NCBI RefSeq assembly: GCF_900101885.1
Contig: NZ_FNAN01000020.1
Coordinates: forward strand, 62,001 to 126,000
From: Dyadobacter soli
GTDB taxonomy: Bacteria; Bacteroidota; Bacteroidia; Cytophagales; Spirosomataceae
Direction: 5' to 3'
Length of the DNA stretch: 64,000 nucleotides
The notes beneath the pieces are model-generated. The model ran no database searches. It saw only the letters and a list, made by a program, of their open reading frames with translations, and was not told the DNA's origin. A program made the position numbers and the translations under genes. Position 1 is the first letter of the stretch; every line of letters begins with the position of its first letter. Positions 14,901-22,394 of the stretch are shown here, in pieces.

Positions 14901-17170
14901 TCCAAAAACAAGGTCGCCAGATCCGTGGAGTTAATCAGGTTCTGAAAGTTATTGCTGGTCATGGAAATTTCTTCCACTTTGACCTTCAACTCCTGATTAA
15001 CCGTTGTCAGCTCCTCGTTGATCGACTGCAACTCTTCCTTGCTGGTTTCGAGCTCTTCGGCAGCCGAACGAAGCTCTTCGTTCATTGCTTGCAGTTCCTC
15101 GTTGGAGGCTTTCAGCTCTTCTGCCTGCGTTTCGTGCTGCTCTACCGATGAACGGAGTTGGCCCCTGACATGCATCAGTTCTGCTTCCAGCTGCTGGGCC
15201 ATCGGCTCTTCGGAGGTGAGTAAACTTTTTACGGACCCGTCCGGCTCATCGGTCGGTTCGAAAAGGATTACAATAAGGCCTTGCGCGGGGTTACTGCGCG
15301 ACTGATTTCCCGGTTCTATCACCGGGCGGACATGCAGGTTTATGATTTCGGTTTTGTCTTCGATCTGGACCCTTAAATTCCGGGCTTCCACATTTGTTTG
15401 CCTTTGCACAGCCTGATACAATGCAGTCCGCAATTCCAGGCGCAATTCAGGCCTGACCAGTTTCAAAAGGTTTTTGGAAGGTTCTCCGAAGATATGTACA
15501 AACCTGCCTGCCTTTCCGGACAGGTGCAGGATATCATATTCTTCGTTGACGATGATCGATGGCGGGGCGTACTGCTCGATCAATTGGTGGTGCAAATCCC
15601 CAAAATTAACCCGTTCGCTCAGGTTGCGGCTTTCGCCGCTGGAAACTACCGCCGGCTCGTGCCGCTTTTCAGGAATGGCCAGCGGCACGTTTTCCGGGAC
15701 CGGGTAGGGGCGTATGGCAACTGGCCGGCTTTGGTAGATATGATGTTCCCGGCTGATGTTGGCAAATAGGTCGCCTGCGCTGTCGGTGGTTTCAGAAAGG
15801 CCCAGCATCAGATAGCCGCCAGGTTTTAATGCAAAGTGGAAAGTCTCCATCACCCTCTCCTGTGCGGCCTGGTTCAGGTAAATTAAAAGATTCCGGCAGG
15901 TGACCAGGTCAAGGCGCGAGAACGGTGGGTCTTTAAGCACGTTCTGGTGGGCAAACAATATCATTTCGCGTATCTCCTGACGCACGCGGTAATCATCCCC
16001 TTCCAGGACAAAGAAACGTTGCAGCCGTTCGGTAGATATATCGGCGGCATCGTTGATGGTATACCTGCCTTCGCGCGCTGTGACGATGGCCGATTCATCA
16101 ATGTCGGTGGCGAAGATCTGCACTTTTGGGGCATCTATTACGCCGAAGGTCAGCTCAGCCATCAGCATGGCGATCGAGTAGGCTTCTTCTCCTGTTGCGC
16201 AGGCAGTTACCCAGATCCGGACCGATTCGCCAGCTGCCCGCTCGCGGATCAGGCGCGGCAAAATATCTTCTTCAAGAGCTGAAAATACTTTCCCATCACG
16301 GAAAAAATTGGTGACAGAAATCAGCAGGTCTTTTAATAACGCCCTGCTTTCTTCGGGGTTCTCCCGCAGGTAGGCCGCATATGCAGGTAGGCCGTCCAGG
16401 TTTCTGACACTGATCCTGCGTTCAAGCCTTCGCATAAGCGTTGGCCTTTTGTAATTGGAAAAATCATGTCCTGTGCGCAGGCGCAGGTGGGTGAAGATTT
16501 CGCGCAGGGCTTGCTGCTGATCTTCGGGGCGCATGCGTGCCTCTGTGGGAATGGAAACCGTTTGAAGACTGTCACGGTATTCCCGCAATCGGGCCGGGAT
16601 CTCAGCTGCCACAAGGATGCCGTCTACCAGATCGGTAGCGATTGTATGGCGGGGCATTTCATTGTATAGCGCCTCCTTTGGGCTTTGAACAAAAATGGCC
16701 CCTCCGTTTTCCTTGACCCGCTTGACACCCATCGATCCGTTCGCGCCGGTACCGGAAAGTATGACTGCGATCGCATGCGGGCCGTGCGACTCTGCCAGGG
16801 TCCGAAAGAAAATGTCAACCGGTGCCCTGCGGTCCTCAACCTTTTTATTATCTGAAACAAGAATCGTTCCGTCCAGCATCCGCAAATGCTGGTTGGGTGA
16901 TACCACGTAAATGTGATCCGGCTGAATCGAAATGTCTTCTTCGACTTTGATGACCGGTATTTGCGCTACCTGCCGTAAGATACTAGTGAGTTGACTATCG
17001 TAATCCGGCGACAGATGCAGGATCACCACATAGGCCATTCCGGATTCAGGAAATACCTGCTCAAAAAAGGCCTGCAGCGCTTCCACCCCGCCGGCCGATG
17101 CGCCGATACCGACCACTACCATTGGGTTGGTAGCTGGCGCATTCGCTTCGTTTTTTGCCTTTTTACTCAC
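11945..17170 (-). CDS. CheB/CheR fusion with multiple PAS domains and histidine kinase
   Basis: A 1741-residue cytoplasmic signalling protein starting at GTG 17170. In order it has a CheB methylesterase domain (about 16-205; S25 in GIGASAGG, H52), a CheR SAM methyltransferase domain (about 220-490; WVTACATGEEAYSIAML binds SAM) and a long Glu-rich coiled coil (about 655-735). Next come five or so PAS/PAC domains (about 740-1470), then a HisKA/HATPase_c kinase with H1525 in SASHDLRGQ and NLMLNALKYT, ADTGPGL, GIGLSIV boxes. The third CheB triad residue, normally Asp, is N144 in LSGTGANG. Methylesterase activity is therefore doubtful, while the methyltransferase and kinase look intact. No chemoreceptors are nearby. 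It is followed by a receiver-only protein and preceded by a separate CheB. Confidence 0.9.
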   Translation of the reverse strand: MSKKAKNEANAPATNPMVVVGIGASAGGVEALQAFFEQVFPESGMAYVVILHLSPDYDSQLTSILRQVAQIPVIKVEEDISIQPDHIYVVSPNQHLRMLDGTILVSDNKKVEDRRAPVDIFFRTLAESHGPHAIAVILSGTGANGSMGVKRVKENGGAIFVQSPKEALYNEMPRHTIATDLVDGILVAAEIPARLREYRDSLQTVSIPTEARMRPEDQQQALREIFTHLRLRTGHDFSNYKRPTLMRRLERRISVRNLDGLPAYAAYLRENPEESRALLKDLLISVTNFFRDGKVFSALEEDILPRLIRERAAGESVRIWVTACATGEEAYSIAMLMAELTFGVIDAPKVQIFATDIDESAIVTAREGRYTINDAADISTERLQRFFVLEGDDYRVRQEIREMILFAHQNVLKDPPFSRLDLVTCRNLLIYLNQAAQERVMETFHFALKPGGYLMLGLSETTDSAGDLFANISREHHIYQSRPVAIRPYPVPENVPLAIPEKRHEPAVVSSGESRNLSERVNFGDLHHQLIEQYAPPSIIVNEEYDILHLSGKAGRFVHIFGEPSKNLLKLVRPELRLELRTALYQAVQRQTNVEARNLRVQIEDKTEIINLHVRPVIEPGNQSRSNPAQGLIVILFEPTDEPDGSVKSLLTSEEPMAQQLEAELMHVRGQLRSSVEQHETQAEELKASNEELQAMNEELRSAAEELETSKEELQSINEELTTVNQELKVKVEEISMTSNNFQNLINSTDLATLFLDRSLRVNLFTPAARSIFNLIPSDSGRPLSDITNSLDYTGLQEDARKVLESLLPVEREVQTHDHRVFLTRILPYRTAEDRINGIVLTFVDITRRKAAEEAVRQSEERMRLVFESAKDYAILTLDLKRQVTSWSPGAQAMTGFSEAEIMGQPGDILFTPEDRDTGQPALEEKTARENGHAENERWHLRKDGSRFWGSGSMSPLKDSSGKLLGLVKIMRDLTERRAAEEARSFLAAIVESSQDSIMTVNFEGVITSWNKAAEDLYGYSAAQAVGKPLTMLTLPEDLARVLSDTDKIKHSQRVEIFDTIRVNKDGREMHLEVVMSPVKDGNGRPIGVSTIARDITMRKRAEHEQALKTLTLQQQTESMARTGSWEYDRVTGHFSWSEGMYHLFGLPTGKQVHPDIYLQTTISADLAIAQEFTDWLKNGEHTFEQVLRIHSQDTVKYLKVKGAPLPSQDQISKKMLGIDWDITDHILAQEQLRQSEAQLRTLVENTPDVITRWDSELRLIFANHAFVIKTGQQLEDLLGKNNVQMGQPDDIAGPYMASLQKVFRTGQPQEHYNTFPTPDGESAFYSRMVPERGVDDSVQTVLAIARDITDMQNAQVQIRQLAENLQAVLDASPAFIGLLKAVHSKQAPDQINDFMLAVGNQKLSVFLGHSLSELLGSHSREFEPLLWGGDTLDFLRDVYLSHQARYDEKLINHMGQERWLGVSVSRQDDGVVLTGLDITELKEAQSQQQVWLAELEKSSQSAENLEQLRNALKERGELLRSASHDLRGQVGVIASATQLLGMAGKESDSNVLIQMIQRNIGQMTHLMSSLLDYARLESGQEVIRISRFDVAELLQGLIDGTEAFATERKLWLRSNGPGTLEIDSDPVQIRRIAQNLMLNALKYTSSGGVTVSWQSLDGGDGWQLSVADTGPGLSDQQIARLTHQNSKDTDLQANPIRMPGSEGIGLSIVAQLCKMLGGELQVESETAKGTIFVIRFTNIK

Positions 17171-17211
17171 TTCCTTTCAGGATTTAGTTTTCGATCAGGC
17201 GCCGCCATCAC

Positions 17212-18243
17212 TTACTCGGGCAACTGATCTTCGTTTTGTACCGGTTCGAATGAAGCCTGCAATGTCGCAGCTTGACGGATCAGCGCCGCTCGCCCTGTGG
17301 TGTGCTCGGCCTGCTGAAAATATACTGCGGCCAGGCGAGCATGGTTTGCTTCCGCAAAATGATCTCCTAACTGATTGAGCAGCAAGATCGTCTCATCCAG
17401 GCCGCGCAGGGTTCCATAAATGTCTTCTTCTACCTTTTCAGTTAATGCGCTTAACAGTGATCCTGATGAGTAAGCGTGACCTGTATGACAACGGAAACGG
17501 GTGATATCCCCGTCCCTGATCAAGGTAAGCACGCCGTGGCACTCCGGGCAGGCATAAGGGCTCAACTGTCCGTATTTTGTGATATCTACTTCGACCGGAT
17601 CCACCTCTGTCGCCATGCGAATTTCGGCCTTCGTTTTTTCTTTTTCCTTCATTGCTACCTGTTTTTTTTCACCGACTGACTCAGAGGCAAGACCAACTAG
17701 CGTTTGTGCGATCTCTATTAAGGGAGTAATGTGATCGGTTGTTACCTGCCTGATTGCACTTTCAGGCATCGACGGCACTTCGGCATCGGCTGGGTCCTGA
17801 ACCAAAGCCAGTCCGCCCAGATATTTTACTGTCCAAAGACCTGCGGTACCGTCATCGAGCGCGCCGGAAAGGATTACCCCGATCACACGGTTGCCATAAA
17901 TGTAAGCGGCCGAGCGGAAAAGGGGATCGACCGCTGGCCGGAACCGGTTTTCCTTCGGACCATGCGTTACCCTTATTATACCGTCTTCCAGGATCATATG
18001 GTGATCGGGCGGGGCGACATAGATCCGGTTCATGGTAATGCGCTCGCCGTCGAAGGCGTGTGCGGCAGGGATACCGCATACCTTGTTCAACGCCTGGGGT
18101 AATACGCCCCTTACATAAGGGGACATATGCCAAACTATAAAAATAGCCGCGTCCAAGTCTGCCGGAAGGTCTGTGGCGATCTTTTTAAGCGCGTCGAAGC
18201 CGCCCATGGAAGCCCCTATAACAATGATGTTTCGTTTCTCCAT
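17212..18243 (-). CDS. Stand-alone CheB-type methylesterase with C-terminal zinc-ribbon-like segment
   Basis: A 343-residue protein without an N-terminal receiver domain. The CheB catalytic domain spans about 1-190, with the complete triad: S12 in VIGASMGG, H39 in VWHMSP, and D131 in SGALDDGTAG. After a charged linker (about 195-220) comes a segment with C-P-E-C and C-H-T-G-H, a likely zinc-binding module. The C-terminus is alpha-helical. The chemotaxis relatives hydrolyse methyl-glutamate on receptors; here the substrate is unknown because no receptor gene is in the window. It lies 41 bp upstream of the CheB/CheR fusion on the same strand, so the two CheB-type proteins are co-expressed. The intact triad could compensate for the altered one next door. 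Confidence 0.88.
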   Translation of the reverse strand: MEKRNIIVIGASMGGFDALKKIATDLPADLDAAIFIVWHMSPYVRGVLPQALNKVCGIPAAHAFDGERITMNRIYVAPPDHHMILEDGIIRVTHGPKENRFRPAVDPLFRSAAYIYGNRVIGVILSGALDDGTAGLWTVKYLGGLALVQDPADAEVPSMPESAIRQVTTDHITPLIEIAQTLVGLASESVGEKKQVAMKEKEKTKAEIRMATEVDPVEVDITKYGQLSPYACPECHGVLTLIRDGDITRFRCHTGHAYSSGSLLSALTEKVEEDIYGTLRGLDETILLLNQLGDHFAEANHARLAAVYFQQAEHTTGRAALIRQAATLQASFEPVQNEDQLPE

Positions 18244-18629
18244 GATCGGTTACCTAGTATAAGCCCATTGCTATTGATACCTTCCGGCAGTTGGCCAGGT
18301 AAATTCAGTAAACGGGTGCTTAAAATTGTTGGTGGATTGTGCTAAAAAACCAAGCCAAGGTAGCTCTTTGCAATCAAGCTATGCTTCGGGCTAGTTAGTA
18401 TCGGTCAACTGTGGTTGCCTATCAGGTCTGCTCCGGCTTCCAGGACTGCTTCCTTTGCAGGCGCGCTGTCGCCGGGAGCCTGCACGTTACGCAAGGTGAG
18501 CGCCGGACAGGTGAAGGGACCGGGCATCAAAAAAAGGCAAGTAGTTCGACCGCTACTCAGGCAGGGACAAAAAAGGCAAATGCTCTGTAAATGCTTTTGC
18601 CCTTTTTACGAAAAACATCGAAAACCTTT
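18244..18629. other. Intergenic region upstream of cheB
   Basis: About 385 bp. The right end holds the hairpin terminator of the DsbA-like gene (see separate entry). A 40-codon minus-strand frame at 18405-18527 (MPGPFTCPALTLRNVQAPGD, ending LIGNHS) has protein-like composition but no family match or ribosome site, so it is not called. The promoter of the cheB operon should lie near 18250-18350; no motif was convincing. Confidence 0.4.
18569..18607 (-). terminator. Hairpin terminator of the DsbA-like gene
   Basis: AAAAAAGGCAAATGC (18569-18583) pairs with GCTTTTGCCCTTTTT (18593-18607), with two mismatched positions and flanking A and T runs. It sits just downstream of the minus-strand stop at 18630. 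The A/T flanks make it usable in either direction. Confidence 0.65.
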
Positions 18630-19346
18630 TTAGCGCGCTGCGGATGCAGCAGTAAATGACCGAGCAACATGAATGAAGGCCTGCTCCAAAACATCGAATG
18701 GCCGGTAGCCAGTTAAAATCAACCCTTGTCCCTTTATAGTCATCGTTACCGTCGGGAAACGCCCGATTTTATGATAGCGCACTTTTTCCAGGTCAGCCTT
18801 TAAAGCCTGTATCCCAGCCTGGTTATTGAAGTCGTTAATAAACGTTTCGCAGGAGAAGAGATTGGGATATTTTTCTGATAACCTTGCGGCGATCTGGATC
18901 AGCACTTCCCGTTTTGAGATGTTCAAAGCATCTTTCATTACTGCTTCTTGTGCTACATAAAGGTACAAGTGCCCTGCCCGTTCTGATTGCAACCCCGCCG
19001 ATTTGACGGCAAGGCAAGCAGGGTAGGAGGATGACGGTGCGTCGCGGGTCCACACCTGCTCATCGATCTGGGCGCCCGTCATCTCTGCCACATGCATCCA
19101 CAAAGGGCCCATTTGGGCCGGCCGGTCAATGGAGTTGAACGGGTCATTGAACGTTTCCCAATCCGGGATCATCCCTCCCATACATAGCTGGAATCTGACG
19201 CTGTCGCCATAGCTCTGGAGAAATCGGTGCCATATTGGTTGGAAAGCCCAACTCCAACAACACAGTGGATCGGTATAAAAAACAATGTCAACCCGATCCC
19301 CGTGCTGCGGAGCAAAGTTTTCTATAGTCGGCTCATCAATATTCAT
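18630..19346 (-). CDS. DsbA-like thioredoxin-fold protein with CCWS motif
   Basis: A 238-residue protein from ATG 19346 (MNIDEPTIENFAPQHG). Longer in-frame starts lie inside the catalase gene and give an unlikely N-terminus. The motif FYTDPLCCWSWAFQP at about 23-37 occupies the DsbA active-site position, followed by an alpha-helical insertion and the cis-Pro loop KIGRFPTVTM near 200. Instead of CxxC the site reads C29-C30-W-S, so a classical disulfide exchange between Cys29 and the fourth residue is not possible. A related group of DsbA/FrnE-like proteins has the same DPLCCWSW pattern by my recollection. It overlaps the catalase 3' end by 11 bp, so translation is probably coupled and a role in oxidative stress is likely. 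Confidence 0.8.
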   Translation of the reverse strand: MNIDEPTIENFAPQHGDRVDIVFYTDPLCCWSWAFQPIWHRFLQSYGDSVRFQLCMGGMIPDWETFNDPFNSIDRPAQMGPLWMHVAEMTGAQIDEQVWTRDAPSSSYPACLAVKSAGLQSERAGHLYLYVAQEAVMKDALNISKREVLIQIAARLSEKYPNLFSCETFINDFNNQAGIQALKADLEKVRYHKIGRFPTVTMTIKGQGLILTGYRPFDVLEQAFIHVARSFTAASAAR

Positions 19347-20298
19347 CCTCAATCTTTCCGCCACTTTTGGTGTAAGTGCTCCATTGCATGTCAATTTCGC
19401 TGGTGGCAGCAGCAATCTCTTCGCTGCGCTGCCTGCCAAGCTGCGCGTTGAGCTGGCTCACCTCCTGCGGTGTGCGTGAGGCACCGGTCGGTGAGGCCTC
19501 GCTTAGACCATTGGTATCAAGCACATGCTGTAAAGGGTCTTCAATGAACTGCCAGGCCTCGCCAAGCTGCGTGCTGGTCCCGTCATTCCATGGCCCGCGC
19601 GCATCCGCACCGCTGGACATGTTGAAGTACAGGTTGCTAAACCGTGGGTCGCCTTGCAGCACGCCAGGTGGGAAATTGGGCTGGATAGTAGCCAGCGCAG
19701 CTTCAAACATCTGGTAATGGGCAACCTCCCTTGTCATCAGAAAGCGTAGTGTTTCTTTCACCGCTTCGTCGTCGGTGAATTTCATCAGGTATTCATAGAC
19801 AATCTTCGCCCGCGATTCAGCAGCAATATTTGACCGAAGATCAACGGTTAAATCACCATTGGCATTTACATAGGCGGCCGTCCAGGGAATACCGTTGCTG
19901 TCAGTCAGCATCGGACCGCCGCCGGAAAGCACCCCAAAATGCGGGTTGACAATGGCTTCATGGATAAACTCTTCCTTGGCCGCTTTCCCGTCGAGCAGTT
20001 TCATGATCTCGGATTCATCTGCCGTATCTTTGAGCTCTCCGTTGACGCCGCTGAGCAGCATCTGGATTGTCGCGCCGACAATTTCCAAGTGGCTGAATTC
20101 CTCGGTGGCGATATCCATCAGCAGATCGTACTTATCAGGGTACGGATAGCGGCAACTGAACGCCTGTACAAAATATTGCATGGCAGCTTTCAGCTCCCCG
20201 TTGCTACCTCCAAATTGTTCCAGTAGCAATCGGGCGAATTTCGGATCGGGCCGCGAGACCCTGGCATTGAATTGCAATTCCTTTACATGGTGAAACAT
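19336..20298 (-). CDS. Manganese (non-haem) catalase
   Basis: A 320-residue ferritin-fold protein. The dimanganese ligands of the family are all present: E35 (NGELKAAMQYF), E67 and H70 (ATEEFSHLEIV), E161 (AAESRAKIVYE), and H194 (TREVAHYQMF). The enzyme converts hydrogen peroxide to water and oxygen using a di-Mn centre, usually in the cytoplasm. The C-terminal ~50 residues are polar and variable, as usual. It is coupled to the DsbA-like gene by an 11-bp overlap, and the DUF4142 gene lies 51 bp upstream in the same direction, giving an oxidative-stress operon. No haem catalase is nearby. Confidence 0.92.
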   Translation of the reverse strand: MFHHVKELQFNARVSRPDPKFARLLLEQFGGSNGELKAAMQYFVQAFSCRYPYPDKYDLLMDIATEEFSHLEIVGATIQMLLSGVNGELKDTADESEIMKLLDGKAAKEEFIHEAIVNPHFGVLSGGGPMLTDSNGIPWTAAYVNANGDLTVDLRSNIAAESRAKIVYEYLMKFTDDEAVKETLRFLMTREVAHYQMFEAALATIQPNFPPGVLQGDPRFSNLYFNMSSGADARGPWNDGTSTQLGEAWQFIEDPLQHVLDTNGLSEASPTGASRTPQEVSQLNAQLGRQRSEEIAAATSEIDMQWSTYTKSGGKIEDEY

Positions 20299-20349
20299 AA
20301 TGATCAGTTTTAGAAGTTGAGAAATTCGGTCAATTACTGGGAGCGTCGT

Positions 20350-20901
20350 TTACTGATCGTGCATCATTTCAGCCATCTCCAAGTGATGTTTCAGGGTCGG
20401 CAGTGTAGCGCCTGCCCATGATTTTAGGTCTTGATCCTGGCCTGAACTGGATTCTTTTTCAAACAAAGCGACCGTTTCCCGGTGTGAGCTTACCATCATT
20501 CTGGTATACATGCCGTTGAAAGCGGCGCCAGATGCTGCCGAAAGGCTGTCGAGCATCTTTTGTTTAGCGTCCGAGAGCGTGGCAGGGATAGCAACTTCTT
20601 TCCTGTCGGCGATCGTTTTTAGTTCATTGTTTGCCTTGGTATGGTCTGTTACCATCATTTGCCCAAAAGACCTGATACTCATCGAGTCGCCGGCCATTAC
20701 CACTCCTGTTTTGCTGGAATCACCTTTCGAAACGGCCATTTCCCCGGCTTTGACCTCAAACATTCCTCCGTCTGCGGCACTGCTGACAAACATCCGGTCA
20801 CTTTCCGGGATCGTGGTCATTGGCTGGTCGTCGTCATCGTCGCATGAAACTACTGCGGCCATGCCGCATAAAAGGATAAAAATTACACTTAGCTTTTTCA
20901 T
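20350..20901 (-). CDS. DUF4142 family lipoprotein
   Basis: A 183-residue exported protein. MKKLSVIFILLCGMAAVVSC is a type II signal with the lipobox at VVSC, followed by an acidic DDDDD run. An ATG two codons upstream is the alternative start. The mature part is all-helical and His/Met-rich: FGQMMVTDHTKANNELK, then MVSSHRETVALFEKE, and LPTLKHHLEMAEMM at the end. This is the DUF4142 ferritin-like four-helix pattern. Members are periplasmic stress-associated proteins of unknown activity. It precedes the Mn catalase on the same strand, which fits a role in envelope or peroxide stress. Confidence 0.85.
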   Translation of the reverse strand: MKKLSVIFILLCGMAAVVSCDDDDDQPMTTIPESDRMFVSSAADGGMFEVKAGEMAVSKGDSSKTGVVMAGDSMSIRSFGQMMVTDHTKANNELKTIADRKEVAIPATLSDAKQKMLDSLSAASGAAFNGMYTRMMVSSHRETVALFEKESSSGQDQDLKSWAGATLPTLKHHLEMAEMMHDQ

Positions 20902-20967
20902 AAACATTTGTTTTGATCTGGCCGGCGTGCCTATTAAATGTGTGCCAGAACCGCTGGTGTTAAACCG

Positions 20968-21372
20968 TCACGTGGCGCTGGCCGCTACTTTGGACTGCCA
21001 AAAAACAAAGAGGGGCGGAAGTGCCGCCTCCAAAAACGGAAATATGTTGTAGGGGAAGGGGGCGAAACCGTAATTAGCGGCCGACAGCAGTCTACCGATC
21101 GCTCCCAGAAAGATGACAAAGCAGATAATTCTTAGCTCCGCAGACCTGTGTTTGATATCCCCAATGATCGACAGGGTGCAAACTCCAATGCCTACTGAAA
21201 GCCCGTTCAAAAAGCGGAGATTGCTATCCAGCAGCAGGCCCACTGGCTTTTCTAAGTCCGAATAAATAGGATTGTTGTTTCCGGCCATCCCTAACAGGCC
21301 TGAAAAAATCGGTACCAGGGCGCAGATTCCTAGCGAGACCTGCAAGAGCTTTCTGCTGTGGCGTTTTTTCAT
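20968..21372 (-). CDS. DUF4345 family small membrane protein
   Basis: A 134-residue protein with four predicted membrane helices: about 10-30 (LLQVSLGICALVPIFSGLLG), 50-70 (LRFLNGLSVGIGVCTLSI), 75-95 (IICFVIFLGAIGRLL) and 108-128 (FLEAALPPLFVFWQ). The NxxYSDLE... SNLRFLNGLSVGIG pattern with the second-helix RFLNG motif is typical of DUF4345 proteins. The function is unknown. It lies about 60 bp upstream of the DUF4142 gene and is likely part of the same transcript. Confidence 0.75.
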   Translation of the reverse strand: MKKRHSRKLLQVSLGICALVPIFSGLLGMAGNNNPIYSDLEKPVGLLLDSNLRFLNGLSVGIGVCTLSIIGDIKHRSAELRIICFVIFLGAIGRLLSAANYGFAPFPYNIFPFLEAALPPLFVFWQSKVAASAT

Positions 21373-21572
21373 AATATGTTCTGGACAGTTTGCAATAAAG
21401 CCAGGCGCCTACCTGATAACGCCGGTTAAGATTTTCAAAAGGCGTCGGTGAATCATAAAAACCATTCCGGTCGCTGGCGAGCGGATTTATCGTTGGAATA
21501 GATTTTTACAAGGGCGCTGCTCTCGCCGGCGGGTGTTAGCCGCTCCCGGTGATAGACCCACCATAAATTCTG

Positions 21573-21986
21573 ATGATAATGAAAGTACTCAGCACAAGCA
21601 TGCATGCCAAGATTGACTATATCGCCGGGATTATTTTTTTCGCATCCCCGTGGATCTTTGGGTTTACCGAGTCGGTACCCGCGACCTGGACGGTGATTGC
21701 GGTCGCCGCCACAGCACTTACGATGTCCCTTTTTACCGATTATGAAGGAGGCATCGTCAGGAGCATCCCTATGTGGGCCCATTTAATTGTGGATTTGGTT
21801 TCAGGCGCGCTACTAGCCGCTTCGCCCTGGCTATTTGGGTTTGCCGAGCAGGTTTATTTACCCCACCTTGTCATGGGACTCTTTGAGGTGTCGGTCGGCC
21901 TACTGACAAGTGAGCAGGCGCGCGGCCAGAACACTGATGCGGTGGTCGATCCACAAGCAGATGGGGTGAATGGCTCGACTTATTAG
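21573..21986 (+). CDS. SPW-repeat membrane protein
   Basis: A 137-residue protein (ATG at 21573, or at 21579 two codons later) with two copies of the SPW module: IIFFASPWIFGFTE and LLAASPWLFGFAE. Each is followed by a hydrophobic helix (AVAATALTMSLF; LVMGLFEVSVGLL). It forms about four membrane segments. SPW-repeat proteins are small inner-membrane proteins of unknown function that often sit in stress-gene neighbourhoods. The last ~25 residues are a polar tail (EQARGQNTDAVVDPQADG). It is transcribed away from the catalase operon. Confidence 0.82.
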   Translation: MIMKVLSTSMHAKIDYIAGIIFFASPWIFGFTESVPATWTVIAVAATALTMSLFTDYEGGIVRSIPMWAHLIVDLVSGALLAASPWLFGFAEQVYLPHLVMGLFEVSVGLLTSEQARGQNTDAVVDPQADGVNGSTY

Positions 21987-21991
21987 GCAGT

Positions 21992-22012
21992 CTCATCGAG
22001 AATAGCGATGAG
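21992..22012 (+). terminator. Weak hairpin downstream of the SPW gene
   Basis: CTCATCG (21992-21998) pairs with CGATGAG (22006-22012) around a 7-nt loop and is followed by CAAAAAATG. It has no T-run, so it is a possible rather than proven terminator for the SPW-repeat gene. Confidence 0.35.
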
Positions 22013-22075
22013 CAAAAAATGACGCTGCCGGGAAGGGATTCGACCAATACTGACGAGCCCAAGAAATAACCGATG

Positions 22076-22352
22076 CTACACGTGGCTCCGGAAATCGTGC
22101 ATATCTTGATGGTAGTCCGGCTCAGACCTGATTTTAATAATTTCGGCGCAACTATCCATGATGGCTGCCAGTTCGCTTCCTGCAAGGACCTGGATATTAT
22201 GTTGGCTGGGTTGAGCAGCTTCAAGACGCCCTGTTTATGTCCTGGTCGAAACGCTCGACAAGCCGCGAATACATTTCCTGGATTCGTTCGCTGTCACCGG
22301 GTGCCGAAGCGGATATGCCGGTGGTTGGTATGGCGCTGGGATAGCGTTTCAT
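22076..22352 (-). pseudogene. Possible small frameshifted gene, unknown family
   Basis: An ATG at 22352 opens a minus-strand frame of 43 codons (MKRYPSAIPTTG, then SERIQEMYSRLVERFDQDIN, stop at 22221). A second, equally protein-like frame overlaps its end and runs to a stop at 22076 (QHNIQVLAGSELAAIMD, then EIIKIRSEPDYHQDMHDF). It has no start codon of its own. Joining them with one frameshift near 22225-22240 would give a ~90-residue, helix-rich protein. I do not recognise a family, and the call rests only on amino-acid composition. It lies immediately downstream of the double-receiver gene on the same strand. Confidence 0.25.
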
Positions 22353-22394
22353 TGGAAATGTTCGAGGTTATAGCTCACTTGCACATATCTACTG

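Noticed and set aside
11945..18243. A classical chemotaxis operon
   Set aside because: No CheA, CheW, CheY-linked flagellar switch or receptor gene is present; the kinase has a HisKA domain, not the CheA architecture.
18405..18527. 40-codon minus-strand frame upstream of cheB
   Set aside because: Composition is plausible but there is no ribosome site, family or conservation evidence.
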